Of a DNA stretch of 64,000 nucleotides, positions 50,521 through 61,650 are shown piece after piece. The notes under the pieces are model-generated. The model was not told the origin of the DNA. It saw nothing but the letters and a program-made list of their open reading frames with translations, and did not search any database. This DNA comes from Nymphaea colorata (Eukaryota > Streptophyta > Magnoliopsida > Nymphaeales > Nymphaeaceae). Location: positions 9,684,001 through 9,748,000 of the forward strand of contig NC_045150.1 of the NCBI RefSeq assembly GCF_008831285.2, in the 5' to 3' direction. The position numbers and the translations under genes were made by a program. Every line of letters starts with the position of its first letter. Within the stretch, counting starts at the first letter, position 1.

Positions 50521-53194
50521 AAGTTGAAGGGAATAACCATTGCGTAAGTTCACCAAGTCATTTGAAACTCCACCTGCCAAAATCGGACCCACCAACCAAA
50601 CCGGTCCAGGTCTATGGGACTAGGCGACTCCATGGACCCACTTCTCTGGGTCTCATGGGTCAAACAAGTCAGGCCTACTCCACACTAACGGCTGCCATTG
50701 TTGCAAGTATTGGCATTAGCACTGTATTGGTTTGCAAACTATTCGGTTAAAAAAAAAAAAGTGTTTTTCCCTACTCCTAAGCCAGTTGGAAAGTTTAGGT
50801 AGACTGCCATTAAATTATATTAAGAGAAACATGAATCCTCGAGTATTGAACTCTTGACTTTCTTTAATTTAAAAAGTCTTAAACCGGGTTTCATAACCCA
50901 ATGGGCAGAGCCGCGGAGCCGACCGCACCTGGGCCTGAACCCACCTAGTCAAGATAATGCAAAAGAAGAAAAGCTCAAAACCGCAGCCGGTCAAATGCAA
51001 ACTGCCTTTTCAATAAACAAGAAGGAGAGGTCGTTTGGCGTTAAAAGTAGAGCGTCTTTCCATGATTGGCACTCATCTTTGACCACCAGACTCAGCCGGT
51101 AGCCACCTTTTCTCTCGCCGGGCTGGGGCCCCTTTTGCCGGCTAAAGAGCCGCCTTCATGGGCCCACCGGTCGATCTGTGGCCCTTCATCGTTGGAAACC
51201 GACGGTTCAGGTGCCTGACGGGCTCCACCACCGGACTTTGAACGGCCGTTGCCGGATCGGTCCTTCAATTACAGGAAAGGGCGCCATCGTGGGTTGCCAT
51301 CTCATGGTAGTCTATAAAAACATGTTTTTTCCTCTAATTTCGCTTAGTTTGTATTTTGGATGATATGAAATACCAGCTTGTCTTTTTCATCCAAAACCTT
51401 TTGATTTGAAGGTAGGTGAGAAGTGACACAAGAGTCATGCATAAATTATTGAAGGTTCAAATCTCTTGGGTTGTCGGCTAAGTAAAAATTAAAAATCCAT
51501 CATTGAATGCACTACCAACATTTGCTAGAAACACCATAAACCATGCTTTACTATGAATAAACTGTTACTTTAGTTTTATAAACATTGTTTTTTAGCAATA
51601 ATTTTTTATTTTTTAGCCATTCAGTTCAATGTCTTATAGATTTGAACTCCCCTCAAGTTATAACTGATTTCAATTTGAGACACAGTTAAATATATTAAGA
51701 TTCCAGTTAATAAAGCCAAGAGCCAAAATGGAGAGAAGACTCGTACAAGATCAGATCTGATCCATTTGCACCCCTAGATCATAGACTCGACCTTGTTTCT
51801 ACGCTTAGCATCAAGGCTGCTAATGAGGCAGGTTCGTGTCAAGTCACAAAGATCCACTTGCTTTGTGCATGCAAGTAAACGTCAAGTCATGAAAAGAAAA
51901 ATCTAAGATGATGGAAGACTCCTCTAATTAACTTTAAGTGATATGTAAATTAAGAAAGAAAAAAAATGAGAAGAGTGTCAAGGTAAAAACTAAGATAAAA
52001 CCTTTGTGCTGTAAAAATGAGCCACTAACACGCAAACTGAAACATGACAAGACAACACTCCGAAGCACCGAAAGAAGGCCATCTACCATAGAATGATAAT
52101 AAGTTGAGTGGAAGCTTCGGCCTTTTTTCTGGGTAATGAGAAACCTCGCTCACCTATATCATATCTAAACATAAGCTTATAATTAACTATTCAAATTAAA
52201 ATATATCAAATACCTAAGACTCAAAATATGAACAATTAGTACAGGTATGGAGAAAAAAAAAAAATAAAAACTAAAGTTCGAAAGCCCTACCTTCTTCACA
52301 GGTTACATCAACACTAAGAGCTTGGCAAGACAATAAGAGCTTGGCAAGACAAGGTTGGCCCATTGGGGGCGAACAAGTCAAGAACATGACAAGTCCTTAT
52401 GCCTAACATGCTACTCTAGACGCGGACAAAAATGGACCGGTCGCACCCACCTGAGCCGCTAAGTGGTGGTCGTTAATCATATACTTGGGGCCACATATCT
52501 TGGTGAACGAGTCCATGAAGTGGTCTTATCAACCACCAGTGTACCTTGGGTCCATTGGATATCGTTTCCTCTTTATTATATAGTTCTGTTATCGACAACT
52601 TCAAAAGAAAAAATAATTGGGAACCATGGTGTCCCTGTGTCCAAGAACCAAACCAATGATGGGCATCAGTTAATTCACGAACCATGGATTCTCGGGACAT
52701 CCTGTGCAGTGCACTGTGTGTTCCCGTCCTTGTACGTCTCTTAAAACGAATTGATCCCATTCTTGTGTTCCATGAAACCTGTCTGCGTCCGGTTTTTCAC
52801 GAAACAGTTCGTGTTGGTGAACACTTAGAGTATTGTTGGTCCAAATAATCATGCAAAAACAGATCTCAGCGTTGAGATTTCTCTTCTTCTTCCTAAAAGA
52901 ATCGTCTCTTGAGGAAGGAGAAAGCTCCATAAGATACTAAGATACTGTTCTTTTCAGAGTTGTCAATTTCGGTATCGGCGTCATATTTGTCGGCCTAGTT
53001 TTCCTTTTTTATTTACAAAAATAATATGACATATTTTAAATGGACTTAAAAACATGGGCTTCTATTGGCTGATAATACAAGTTCTTTGGGGACAGAGAAA
53101 CAACTCCTGGAGTGGGGAACTATGCAAGTTAGGTTGTATTTGTTGCTACCTCCTTGATAATGTAGATATGAGAATAAAAGTTTTGTTTGGCACA

Positions 53195-53370
53195 TTTGAT
53201 TGGGCCAGCAGCTAGTAGGTGGCTGGTCACTGGTTCAAATTTTGTGGGCACCAGCTCTTTGATCTTGCTGAAGCAAGATGTGACCCTAGGGGCGGGGGAG
53301 CAGCGTTGGGGTTGTACACTGACAGGCGAGCGACTAAGTCTCTAAACTCAAGATGGTTGTCCCAAAAAAA
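53195..53370 (+). repeat. tRNA-derived SINE with poly-A tail
   Basis: GGGCCAGCAGCTAGTAGGTG, then GGTTCAAATTTTG (B-box-like, 53232-53244), then a body with GGCGAGCGACTAAGTCTCT, shared with the copy at 39180, and an A10 tail at about 53358-53368. Target duplication not identified. Confidence 0.5.
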
Positions 53371-56013
53371 AAATGGAAAAAAAGGAGAGTAAAACACTTT
53401 AGTTAATTGTATAGTTGTAGCTCGACTCTCACCCTCGCTCCCAAGGTGGTCCACACCTGCTGCTTAGGCTTGTGGAGCGGCTGGTGCTCATAGAATTTGA
53501 GCTCTTGAGTGTTTCCTGAGCAGCCAAAGTCCAACAAACCGCAGCAATCCCCTTGGAATATGCTTTGTAACTTCACTACAAATTCTAACACAAAGAATTA
53601 TTTATGAACTCCAAGCTTTGAATTGCAAATTTGTATCTCTTTCCAAGATGCAGCTTATTCATCACACGCAGCCAGATACTATGATTTGGAGTCTTCTTTA
53701 GCGACTCGAATGGTCACATACTTGAGTAATGCCAGTACCATTTAAGGCCATCACATATTTGATGACATCTTCCATAAAAATGACTTTTGTTACATTCAGA
53801 AAAGTGTTCAGCATATTCAGATTCTATTAAAAGGAACCATATTCAGATCCTGTCAAGGTTCGTGCTAATAATTACACGAACTTTACATCCATCTTCTAGA
53901 CGAAACGCAGGTTCTCGCGAAGATGGAGTTAAAATGCACAGCAAAAGAATACATAAGGTACCATTGACAACCAAGTCCTACCAATCGATTTTCTCAATTT
54001 CACTTACTCTGTGCCAGTGTAAAGCTGTAGGGATGTGGGTAGACAAGCCCTTGAATCAGAAATTGATTAATTCAGAGGTGGTAAAACCAAGTAACTTCCA
54101 ATCAATAGTGGCACTGCCGTATATCTGCACCCGAAGCTAGGCCCCAAATGGATTAGAAAATAGATAGAACCAGAAGATGATAACTCGTAAAAGCCAGTTC
54201 TGAAAGTTTTTACTGATCCTAATTCCTACCCATTCTTTGTCCTGGACAGAATCTGATTCAACAAAGTCCTACTCATTCAGACTTTCTCATACCAATAAGC
54301 CAACGAATTCTAACCCATTTGACATCCCTTTTGTGATTGGCCATGTGAACCCACTCACATGGTGGAAGCTAGTTGACATGGAAAGTGTCAAAAGGTCAGA
54401 TTTGTTTCACATATCTGAGAACCCAAACCTGGTTGTTGTACTTTGGGCAGAGCAAGTACTAACTGTCATCAAAGGCAACATCCACCCTTAAGTCCGCACC
54501 TGGTGCCAAACCAAACCAACATACGGCAGCATTTGACTATTAGACAAAGACTGAACAAATAGCTGCCTGAGGGATTACTGAGACGTAAACTAAAACAAGG
54601 TACCACCTGATGTAAGGAATCACAGGATAAAATATCTAGGAAAACTTTCAGAACGAGATAATTGGTACTTCAATGAAGGTACATAGAATAGTTAGACCGA
54701 CTGAATCATTGACTATCAGGTAACAAATTCAATGTCCTCTTCTTTCAACTCAATCCTACTAAGAGGACACAATAGTTATCAATATGTACTCCCTGATTAG
54801 TGTGTTCAAGTGCTAGAGCATATCAGAATCAGCGTCGTCTATCATGAATAAGATATGCTACCATCATGCTGTCTTAGTAACATATTTTGTCACCTTCAAA
54901 CTCCAATTGAACAATGAAATTTGATAAAAAAACAAGAAACGCCAACAAAGTAAAATGGAAATCACAAGCATTTCCTCCTGTTCTGCCTCTCCATAAATAA
55001 TGTTATGTTAGAATACTCGTACTTATCATTTCACATCTAAACTTTCTGCTTAAAATTATAAATAGCTGTTAGAATCAACATTTATTACAATGGACAAGGT
55101 GCAGCAGCCTCATTGACATGTACCTGTTACCGTAAGAAGAGATTCCTGTTACCATGGACAAGAAACAATTGATGAAGCTTACAGTGCTGTCAACATATGA
55201 CTTTGGTTATCCAGTTCCATCAAATTCATTCCAAATGAATGAGACTTTACATGCCACCTGAGTTTGGTAGAATGAAGAGCCAATAGATTCATCACCCTCT
55301 TCTGCACATTCCAAACATATGATGCCAATACAAGATTAAACCTTTATCGAAGATATTGTAGATTCCTTATTCTTAACCACTTCCACGCATAGCTACGTTA
55401 CACTTGGATGTAAAGTATCATTGTCACCTAATGCTCCACTTAGCATAACAGTTACATGCAAACACAAGCACTGCATAGATAAATGCAGCAGCACTTGCTT
55501 TCCTCAAGAAGGACAAATCTTGCATAAACTATGGAAAGGAAGTGCCTCAAATGGATCCTAAAAGAGGACCAGGATTGAACAAAAATGTAGTGCATGATAA
55601 ATGGAAAGATAAAGGACAAGATAAAAAATCTTTCTTGATTTTGTGAACACAGATAGGTTTTGGGTTCAGTTCTCCAGCCATTCATCTTCTAAGTTTTACA
55701 GGTTGACCTCTTAGTGAGTGAAACGGTTCACAACATTTACTTTGCACATATGCACAGACACATGCATGGAATTCTGAGTTACAATAGTAAGATTTACTCC
55801 TGACATCTTGCAAACTCGAATAGAGCTTCAGGTTATGTCCCAAGAATGTATGACCACGAGTGTACACTTTGCATAAACCATGAACTGTATCTACTGATCT
55901 TTCACCAGCACCTGTAATTTAAATCCTCTCGTGTACAATTTGAACAGTTTCTTTACAGCTTCACAACGGCCATGTCAACTAGCCTTCAAGATGAAAATCA
56001 TTATGTTTTTAAA

Positions 56014-57750
56014 TCAGCACTTTTCTTCCAGATAAAGTTGATTACCAACTAAATCAATATTGGGGAAGGTCTTATAGAAGCGTTTGAGAGAATCTGCGGA
56101 GACAGCATCCATGGCAACAAGTTCCTTAGCCATTCCTGCAGCCTGAGACCTCATCCCATCATACGCCATACCTTCTATCAATAAGACATAAGTAGTCTCG
56201 TTGGGCCGGCACCCTTTATTCACCATTTCAGCTAGCATATCAATCGCCCTGTCCATTGAGTGTATCTTACATAAACCAAGGATCAAAGTATTAAATGTAA
56301 TAACTGTAGCTCGAAACCCACAACGTTCCATGTCCCTTAACAAGCTAACGGCCTCATCGACCATCGCATACCTGCACAAACAGGAAATTAGGGTGTTATA
56401 TGTAATGTCATCTGGATCAATCCCTCTAGATATCATGCTAGACAATAGTTTCAATGCCTTCAACTTCTTCCCACCATTCCATAGCCCATGGATCACTGTA
56501 TTATAAGAACTAACATTTGGAGGACAACCCAAATTCCCCAGGTTTTCAAGTATCTCCAATGCTTGCTCTGCATTACCACTCTTCGACAAACCAGCAAGAA
56601 TCGTGTTATAGTTTATGATGTCAGGTAGACAGCCATTAGATATCATATAATCCATTATTGCAATTGCCACATCCAACCTCCCATCTTTGCAGAAGGCAGA
56701 TATTAAAGGATCATAACAAAATGTATCAGGTTTTAGTCCACTATCAATCATTTCCTTCAAGACTGCAGTTGCCTGATCGAGCTTTCCCTCATTACAGAGG
56801 ACACCAATCAAAATACTGTAGGTGACTACATTGGGGCTGCAGCCTCTATTAACCATCTCACCGAGTAGGATTTCTGCATCTCCCCATCTCTGTTTACTCA
56901 AAAAGGCTCTCAGCAGAATGTTGTACGAAATGATATCAGGTTGACAATCATCAGCATATAAATTCTTGATAAATTCACGTGCTTCATCCAACCTCCCTTC
57001 CCTACACATCCCTCGAAGCATGACATTATAAGTATACGTGTCTGGCCTAAGACCCTTCAGCAGCATATCATCCAGAAGCTTCACTGCCTCATCAATGCCA
57101 CCTTCATTGCATGCCGTCTCGATCAGAATAGTGTACGTAACAACAGTGGGCTTACAATTGTCCTGCAACAATCTATCCAACATCTGAAAAGCCAGCCCCA
57201 ATTTGCCTCTACCGCACAGACTACCAATCAGAATGTTATAGGTAACTGTATCAGGATCGCAGTTCCTTCGTCTCATCCGATCCAAAATGGCCATGGCAGA
57301 CTGGACTCTGTTCATCTTGCATAGCCCCCCAACGACAGCATTATATGCGAAAACATCAGGGGCACCGTGCAACTCCAAGAGATCCAAGACCCTCATTGCC
57401 TTGTCACTATTTCTTTCAATGAAGAACCCCTTAATGAGTTTCGTGCACAGAATCACATCTGGTTTGTGACCTTTGTTGATCATGTACTCTAGAAAATACA
57501 GACACTCACCATATTTTCTAAATTTACATGATCTCGTCAGCAATTTTATGTAGTGGGCCTCGTTGAAATCCACTGACGAGGTGTTGATATTCGGCCGGCA
57601 GATTTTCTCGTTCGCCGTGATGTCATTCGAGACCCGCTGTAGATTCTTACAGGCAACCACCGGGAACTTGAAGAACAGATCAAAATTTCTGGCGGGTTTC
57701 ATGTGGAATGATGGGCAGTGAAGAAGGCACTCACCGAAAAGAACCGCCAT
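56014..57750 (-). CDS. P-class pentatricopeptide repeat protein, At3g04760-like
   Basis: RNA-binding helical-repeat protein expected to act on an organelle transcript; the Arabidopsis relative (At3g04760, from memory) is annotated as chloroplast-targeted. The gene is intronless and encodes 578 residues from the ATG at 57750, chosen because it has a good context (ACCATGGC) and begins a plausible transit peptide. In-frame sequence upstream of it has no ATG. About 13 tandem 35-residue repeats run almost without gaps, with typical openings such as PDVFAYNAVVGGLCK, PDTVTYNILIGSLCGRGK, PTVVTYTILIE, PNVVTYSILIGVLC, PDDITYNTLISCLCR and PNETTYVLLIEGM. There is no DYW, E or SMR domain, so it is a pure P-type protein. 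The residues at positions 5 and 35 of each repeat would predict the RNA target, but I have not derived it. A (GA)n run lies just upstream in the leader. Confidence 0.95.
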   Translation of the reverse strand: MAVLFGECLLHCPSFHMKPARNFDLFFKFPVVACKNLQRVSNDITANEKICRPNINTSSVDFNEAHYIKLLTRSCKFRKYGECLYFLEYMINKGHKPDVILCTKLIKGFFIERNSDKAMRVLDLLELHGAPDVFAYNAVVGGLCKMNRVQSAMAILDRMRRRNCDPDTVTYNILIGSLCGRGKLGLAFQMLDRLLQDNCKPTVVTYTILIETACNEGGIDEAVKLLDDMLLKGLRPDTYTYNVMLRGMCREGRLDEAREFIKNLYADDCQPDIISYNILLRAFLSKQRWGDAEILLGEMVNRGCSPNVVTYSILIGVLCNEGKLDQATAVLKEMIDSGLKPDTFCYDPLISAFCKDGRLDVAIAIMDYMISNGCLPDIINYNTILAGLSKSGNAEQALEILENLGNLGCPPNVSSYNTVIHGLWNGGKKLKALKLLSSMISRGIDPDDITYNTLISCLCRYAMVDEAVSLLRDMERCGFRATVITFNTLILGLCKIHSMDRAIDMLAEMVNKGCRPNETTYVLLIEGMAYDGMRSQAAGMAKELVAMDAVSADSLKRFYKTFPNIDLVGNQLYLEEKC

Positions 57751-57839
57751 GGTCTGAACGACCTTTTCTTCATCAGAGTATAGTCCACTTAACCATGACC
57801 AATCAACAACAAGAAGAAGAGTAGACAAGAACAAGCAAG

Positions 57840-57845
<6 letters not shown>

Positions 57846-57872
<27 letters not shown>
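57846..57872. repeat. (GA)n microsatellite upstream of the PPR start
   Basis: About 13 GA units, 95 bases upstream of the PPR ATG, so probably in its leader or core promoter. Read on the sense strand it is (CT)n, a common plant promoter feature. Confidence 0.9.
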
Positions 57873-58230
57873 TCCTTATCTAAACAAGAATCCTAGTGGA
57901 GAGTCAAGAGACACCTCATCGGCTCTTTTCAGATAAGGAGGGAATCTGGCTCACCCCTGCACGCCCGTGAGGCTAAGATGGCTGCCTTTTACCAACATTT
58001 CCATAGGAAGGAGGGACAATTTATGATTAACCCCTTAATTTTTAAGAAATTTCTCTCAGATGCTTAACATTTTAATGAATTGTCCAAGCGTTGGGCCTAT
58101 GACTGCCCTGCCTTTTTGTAGCTTCATTTAACCTGTGAAATTGAAAAAACTCCCTTTACCTTCAACTTGCGACTCGTTTCATTACCTTGATATGTTAGTT
58201 ATTAAGCAGCGTTGTGCTATTGATTAGGCA

Positions 58231-58405
58231 GTTAGGGGTGGAGCCAGGAACTTTTTATGTAGGGGTTGAAGTATGGCTTTAAATTTTTTATAAGAGTCAA
58301 AATATCATTTTTCAACTTTTATATAAGATTAATGAAAATTTTTAAAATTCATATGTAAATGTTTTTTTAAAACCCTGCCCACCCACCTTTGGCTCCGCTA
58401 CTGTC
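58231..58405. mobile_element. Inverted-repeat element of the GGAGCC family (MITE-like)
   Basis: Left end TTAGGGGTGGAGCCAGGA and the reverse complement of the right end, CAGTAGCGGAGCCAAAGG, form imperfect terminal inverted repeats around an AT-rich core of about 140 bases. Related ends occur at 25170-25230 and 40145. This type is widespread in plants; I cannot assign it to a superfamily. Confidence 0.45.
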
Positions 58406-59699
58406 GGCAGATATCAGCCCTATATATTGCTTTGATAACTGCACTTCCTATGTTATGCCGTCAACATGAAAATGCATGTTCCTATATTTTATCAAAGAGT
58501 TATTTTGGTCATTTTATTAGGTGAAATTTTTTCAAATTTTACTTTTACCATATTGGGGAGGGATCTACTTTTACTATTATTTAGGAGGGTCTTACAATTA
58601 ATTGATCATTTCTAGTTCGTAACACATTTTGATCAACGTTAAAACAGGCAATTTTAGTGATTCAAACCGATAACGTCACTAAAGACAAATGATACTTTCA
58701 AATAAATGTCACTAAAAGGGATAAAACTCTTGATCGTCTGGCACATCTAGAAGTTGAGAAATGATATGAAATCGAATCCCTAACATAGCTTCCCGGTTTG
58801 GAAATATCGTGTTGATGTCTGCAGGAACTCATCCTGGCAGCGACATCAGGCTTCGATGGTAAGGAACTAATTGAAATCTGGTATTCTATGGTGTCTGATT
58901 GCTTCGTCTGCGATCTTTAGGTGAATGTCAGTTCGGTCACTTCGACCAAGGGAGAAAGTGGAACTGAAGCGATCAGTATTGCTCATTCAGATTCTGTATT
59001 GCTCGCTGGGTAGCAAGTGGAACTCAAGCGATCACTAAAAAAAAAAAAGAAGAGACAGATTCATCCACGGGTAAGAAAACTAGACGTCGATAAAAAGTAA
59101 CTTCTACTAACATCCGGCTTTAAATGTAAGTGAAGATTAAGTTTCGCCAACATCCAGAACAAGACGTTAGTAAAAGTAGCCTTCATAGACACTTGCTGCT
59201 AGGATGTCGTTGAAGTTGAACTTTTAGTCATGTCTACTTTACAATCCATAAAAAAGTAAGTTTTACTGACATGTGGTGATGCTCACATTGCTAAAAAACT
59301 CTTTAATTAACACGTAAAACGTCGGTAAAAGTTACCGCAAAACTTTTATAAACGTTTTTAAGTAAACCTTTACAGACACATTTTACACATCGGTAAAAGC
59401 CTTCCCAATGCACTTCACACGTCGCTAAATCTTTCCTGACCCTGTAACTCTGCTTGAGCTTTTCTTCTCCTTTCTTCTTCTTCTTCCATCTTTTTCTTTC
59501 TCCTCCTTCTTGCTATCAACATTTATCAAAGTGCCCATTGTAGGTGTTCTTCATCAATTTTTGACATCTAAATAAAAAAGTTAGGTTGTTCAAACTTGAT
59601 GTTCAGTTTTTTTTATTTGTGAATGATTTTAGGTGATGATATTGTTTTAGGGTAATTATTTTAGGTTTTTTGCTTCAAGTTTTTATTCTTTTGCATTCC

Positions 59700-59773
59700 A
59701 GCCTTCTTCTCCAAACGGCAAAGGCAGTGTTGCCAAAGAAGAAAAGAACATTAGCTACTAGTGAGGTAGTTGC
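59700..59773 (+). pseudogene. Captured fragment of F-box gene exon 2
   Basis: 59700-59765 matches 66 bases of exon 2 of the F-box gene (reverse complement of 7803-7868) with six substitutions and no gaps. A further eight bases, GTAGTTGC, match after a 12-base deletion relative to the exon. In the F-box protein the segment encodes SLLLQAAEAVLPKQKRALTA and a few residues more. It is preceded by TTCTTTTGCATTCCAG, which looks like a splice acceptor. Here the fragment is out of any long coding context. Confidence 0.85.
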
Positions 59774-59784
59774 TTTATTCTAGT

Positions 59785-60023
59785 TGGTTCATGTCTTCTC
59801 TATCTTCTTGTTTATTCTATTTGGTTCATGTCTTCTCTATCTATTTATTGTTTCTTGTTGTTTATTTTATTTGGTTCTGTTTATTCTATTTGGTTCATGT
59901 CTTCTTTACCTTCTTACTGTTTCTTGTTGTTTATTCTATGTGGTTCATGTCTTCTCTATCTATTTATTGTTTCTTGTTGTTTATTTTATTTGGTTCATGT
60001 CTTTTTTATCTTTTTGTTGCTTC
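59785..60023 (+). repeat. 50-bp minisatellite inside the CACTA element
   Basis: About five copies, two of them truncated, of a 50-base unit starting TTGGTTCATGTCTTC and rich in TTTATT. The array begins about a dozen bases after the captured exon fragment. The hydrophobic frames it produces are artefacts of the repeat. Confidence 0.8.
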
Positions 60024-61235
60024 TATAATTGAGGTAATCATTTTAAGTTTTCTTTTTCATGCTTTTTTCAGTTTTGCTGCAGCTATATATGTTTGATATA
60101 AATGCAATGCACAAGGATATGGGTCCATAAAAAAAAATAAATCTTCACAGACACATGCAATTGCGTTGATAAATATATTACCAACGGTTGATAAATATAT
60201 TACCAACGTCCACCTGTATGCCAATAAAAGTTTTACTAATACCCAAAACATATCGGTAAAAATTCTACCGATGCATGCCACGTGTTAGTAAAAATTTTAC
60301 CAATTCATGTCACATGTCCGTGAAAGTTTTATTACCGACATCCTCGGATGTCGTTAATAATTTTATTTACCAATGCACATGATGTGTCAGTGCAGAATTC
60401 TACATTGACGGGTGGGCTTGAATGTCAGTGATAGTTTTCATCGACATTATCTTCACCATCGACTGCCTCGAACGTCAGTAAAATGTTTATCAACGCGTAG
60501 CCATGTTTTACCGATGTTTTTTAGCTGTCGGTAAATCCCCAGTTTTCTTTTTTGTAATGGATGGAAACTCATATCCTTGAGGAATGTATTCGAGCTTTGG
60601 AATCAGTTGAAGATAACAAAGGAAAATTCTTGATTCAATCCAACAATGGGGATTGGAAACACTAGTTTGCGCTCAGTTTAGAAGATGGCCCCTTGCTGAA
60701 GTTCCGCATATTTTATGGGTTACTCCAAATAATGGTTTGTATAGGATGTGGAATTGCCAAGAAGGCAATTGTGACCCTTGCAAAGTATCTGTACATGTGG
60801 GTTAAGGTCTTGGGTTTGGTCCATTTTTTCTGTACATAATTCACAATTTTGTTCTTAATAAAGGAAGGGGGCCTATCCCCCGAGCAGCCTCCACCCGAAG
60901 GTAAATGTCACTAAAAAGCCCACCTTCTTTGAGGGAAGTTTTCAGGAGGCTACTAAAGGTCAACCATTACCGACGTTTTGAAGTGAACATCGCCGAAAAA
61001 ATTGGGCCTTCGGTGATGTTTCATTTAAAAAAAAAAACACCAATAAAGATCAACTTTTATTGATGTTTTCAACAAAATGTCAATAAAAGTTCCCACCTCA
61101 TTCCCCACCTTCAAGGGTCTTCAAAGACAATATTTTAGAAAAGATGCCATTAAAAGTGTAGCCTTCAACAATCATTTCCGGAAAACGCCATTAAAAAGCG
61201 AATTTTTACTAATGTTTTTTCGAAAACATCAGTAA

Positions 61236-61650
61236 GAGGCGTTTGATGATGCATGAATTGTGGAATTTTTGAACTGCAATTCTCACTTTTGATAAAATAA
61301 GAATTGTGCTATCAAACAAAGAATTTTTTATTCCACAGCTATCGGCTAATTCTTAAATCAAAATTTTGGAATTGTGGTTTTAACTTGTAGGGTAAAATTA
61401 TGATTATAGAATTTGAGAATTTTTTCGCCTCTTTTTACTAGGCTTGTCATGATAATTCGTTAATTTTAAAATTTTAGTTCCTGTTTTATAAAAAAAAAAA
61501 AAATCATTTTCAATATCATAATCAAAATTCCAAACTATCAAACACAAAAAGAAACTATAACTGAAATTTTCATTCCAATTTCGGTTTAAGGTGGAATTTT
61601 GTAGATTTTTTAATTCTAAAATCAAAATTCAAGGTAATCAAGCACCCCTA
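61236..61650. mobile_element. Complete MITE with TAA target duplication
   Basis: A 415-base AT-rich element flanked by TAA on both sides (61233-61235 and 61651-61653). The left end GAGGCGTTTGATGATG and the reverse complement of the right end, TAGGGGTGCTTGATTACC, are imperfect terminal repeats. The TAA duplication fits PIF/Harbinger-type MITEs. It lies inside the CACTA-like repeat array, whose units continue on both sides. Confidence 0.55.

Larger units (their letters stand above)
48115..56013. other. Gene-free spacer between the MAKR and PPR genes
   Basis: 48115-48400 is probably MAKR 3' UTR. 48400-49300 is richer in GC, with pyrimidine runs, and may hold a leader or an untranslated transcript; the frames there on both strands have no recognisable domain. 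49300-56000 is AT-rich with SINE-like copies (50415, 53195), a TTTGATTGCTCGG MITE end near 49750-49768 and a small tandem duplication of AATAAGAGCTTGGCAAGAC at 52315-52350. The stretch 54500-56013 is plain spacer, probably including the PPR gene's 3' UTR near 56013. Confidence 0.45.
59033..60559. mobile_element. Non-autonomous CACTA element with a captured F-box exon fragment
   Basis: The left end is CACTAAAAAAAAAAAAGAAG at 59033; the right end, reverse-complemented from 60559, is CATTACAAAAAAGAAAACTG. Both are close to the CACTA terminus CACTACAAAAAA. The bases directly outside both ends are GAT (59030-59032 and 60560-60562), the 3-bp target duplication typical of CACTA insertion. Subterminal units related to GTCGGTAAAAGTT and its complement recur many times in 59085-59430 and 60140-60540. 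There is no transposase reading frame, so mobility would need an enzyme from elsewhere. The middle carries a host exon fragment (59700-59765) and a minisatellite (59785-60023). Confidence 0.8.

Noticed and set aside
57751..57834. N-terminal extension of the PPR protein
   Set aside because: The extended frame begins at a TTG, not an ATG, and the ATG at 57750 has a good start context.
59770..60096. Hydrophobic protein that looks multi-spanning
   Set aside because: The frame is a translation of the 50-bp TTTATT-rich minisatellite in the CACTA element; similar hydrophobic frames occur in all three phases.
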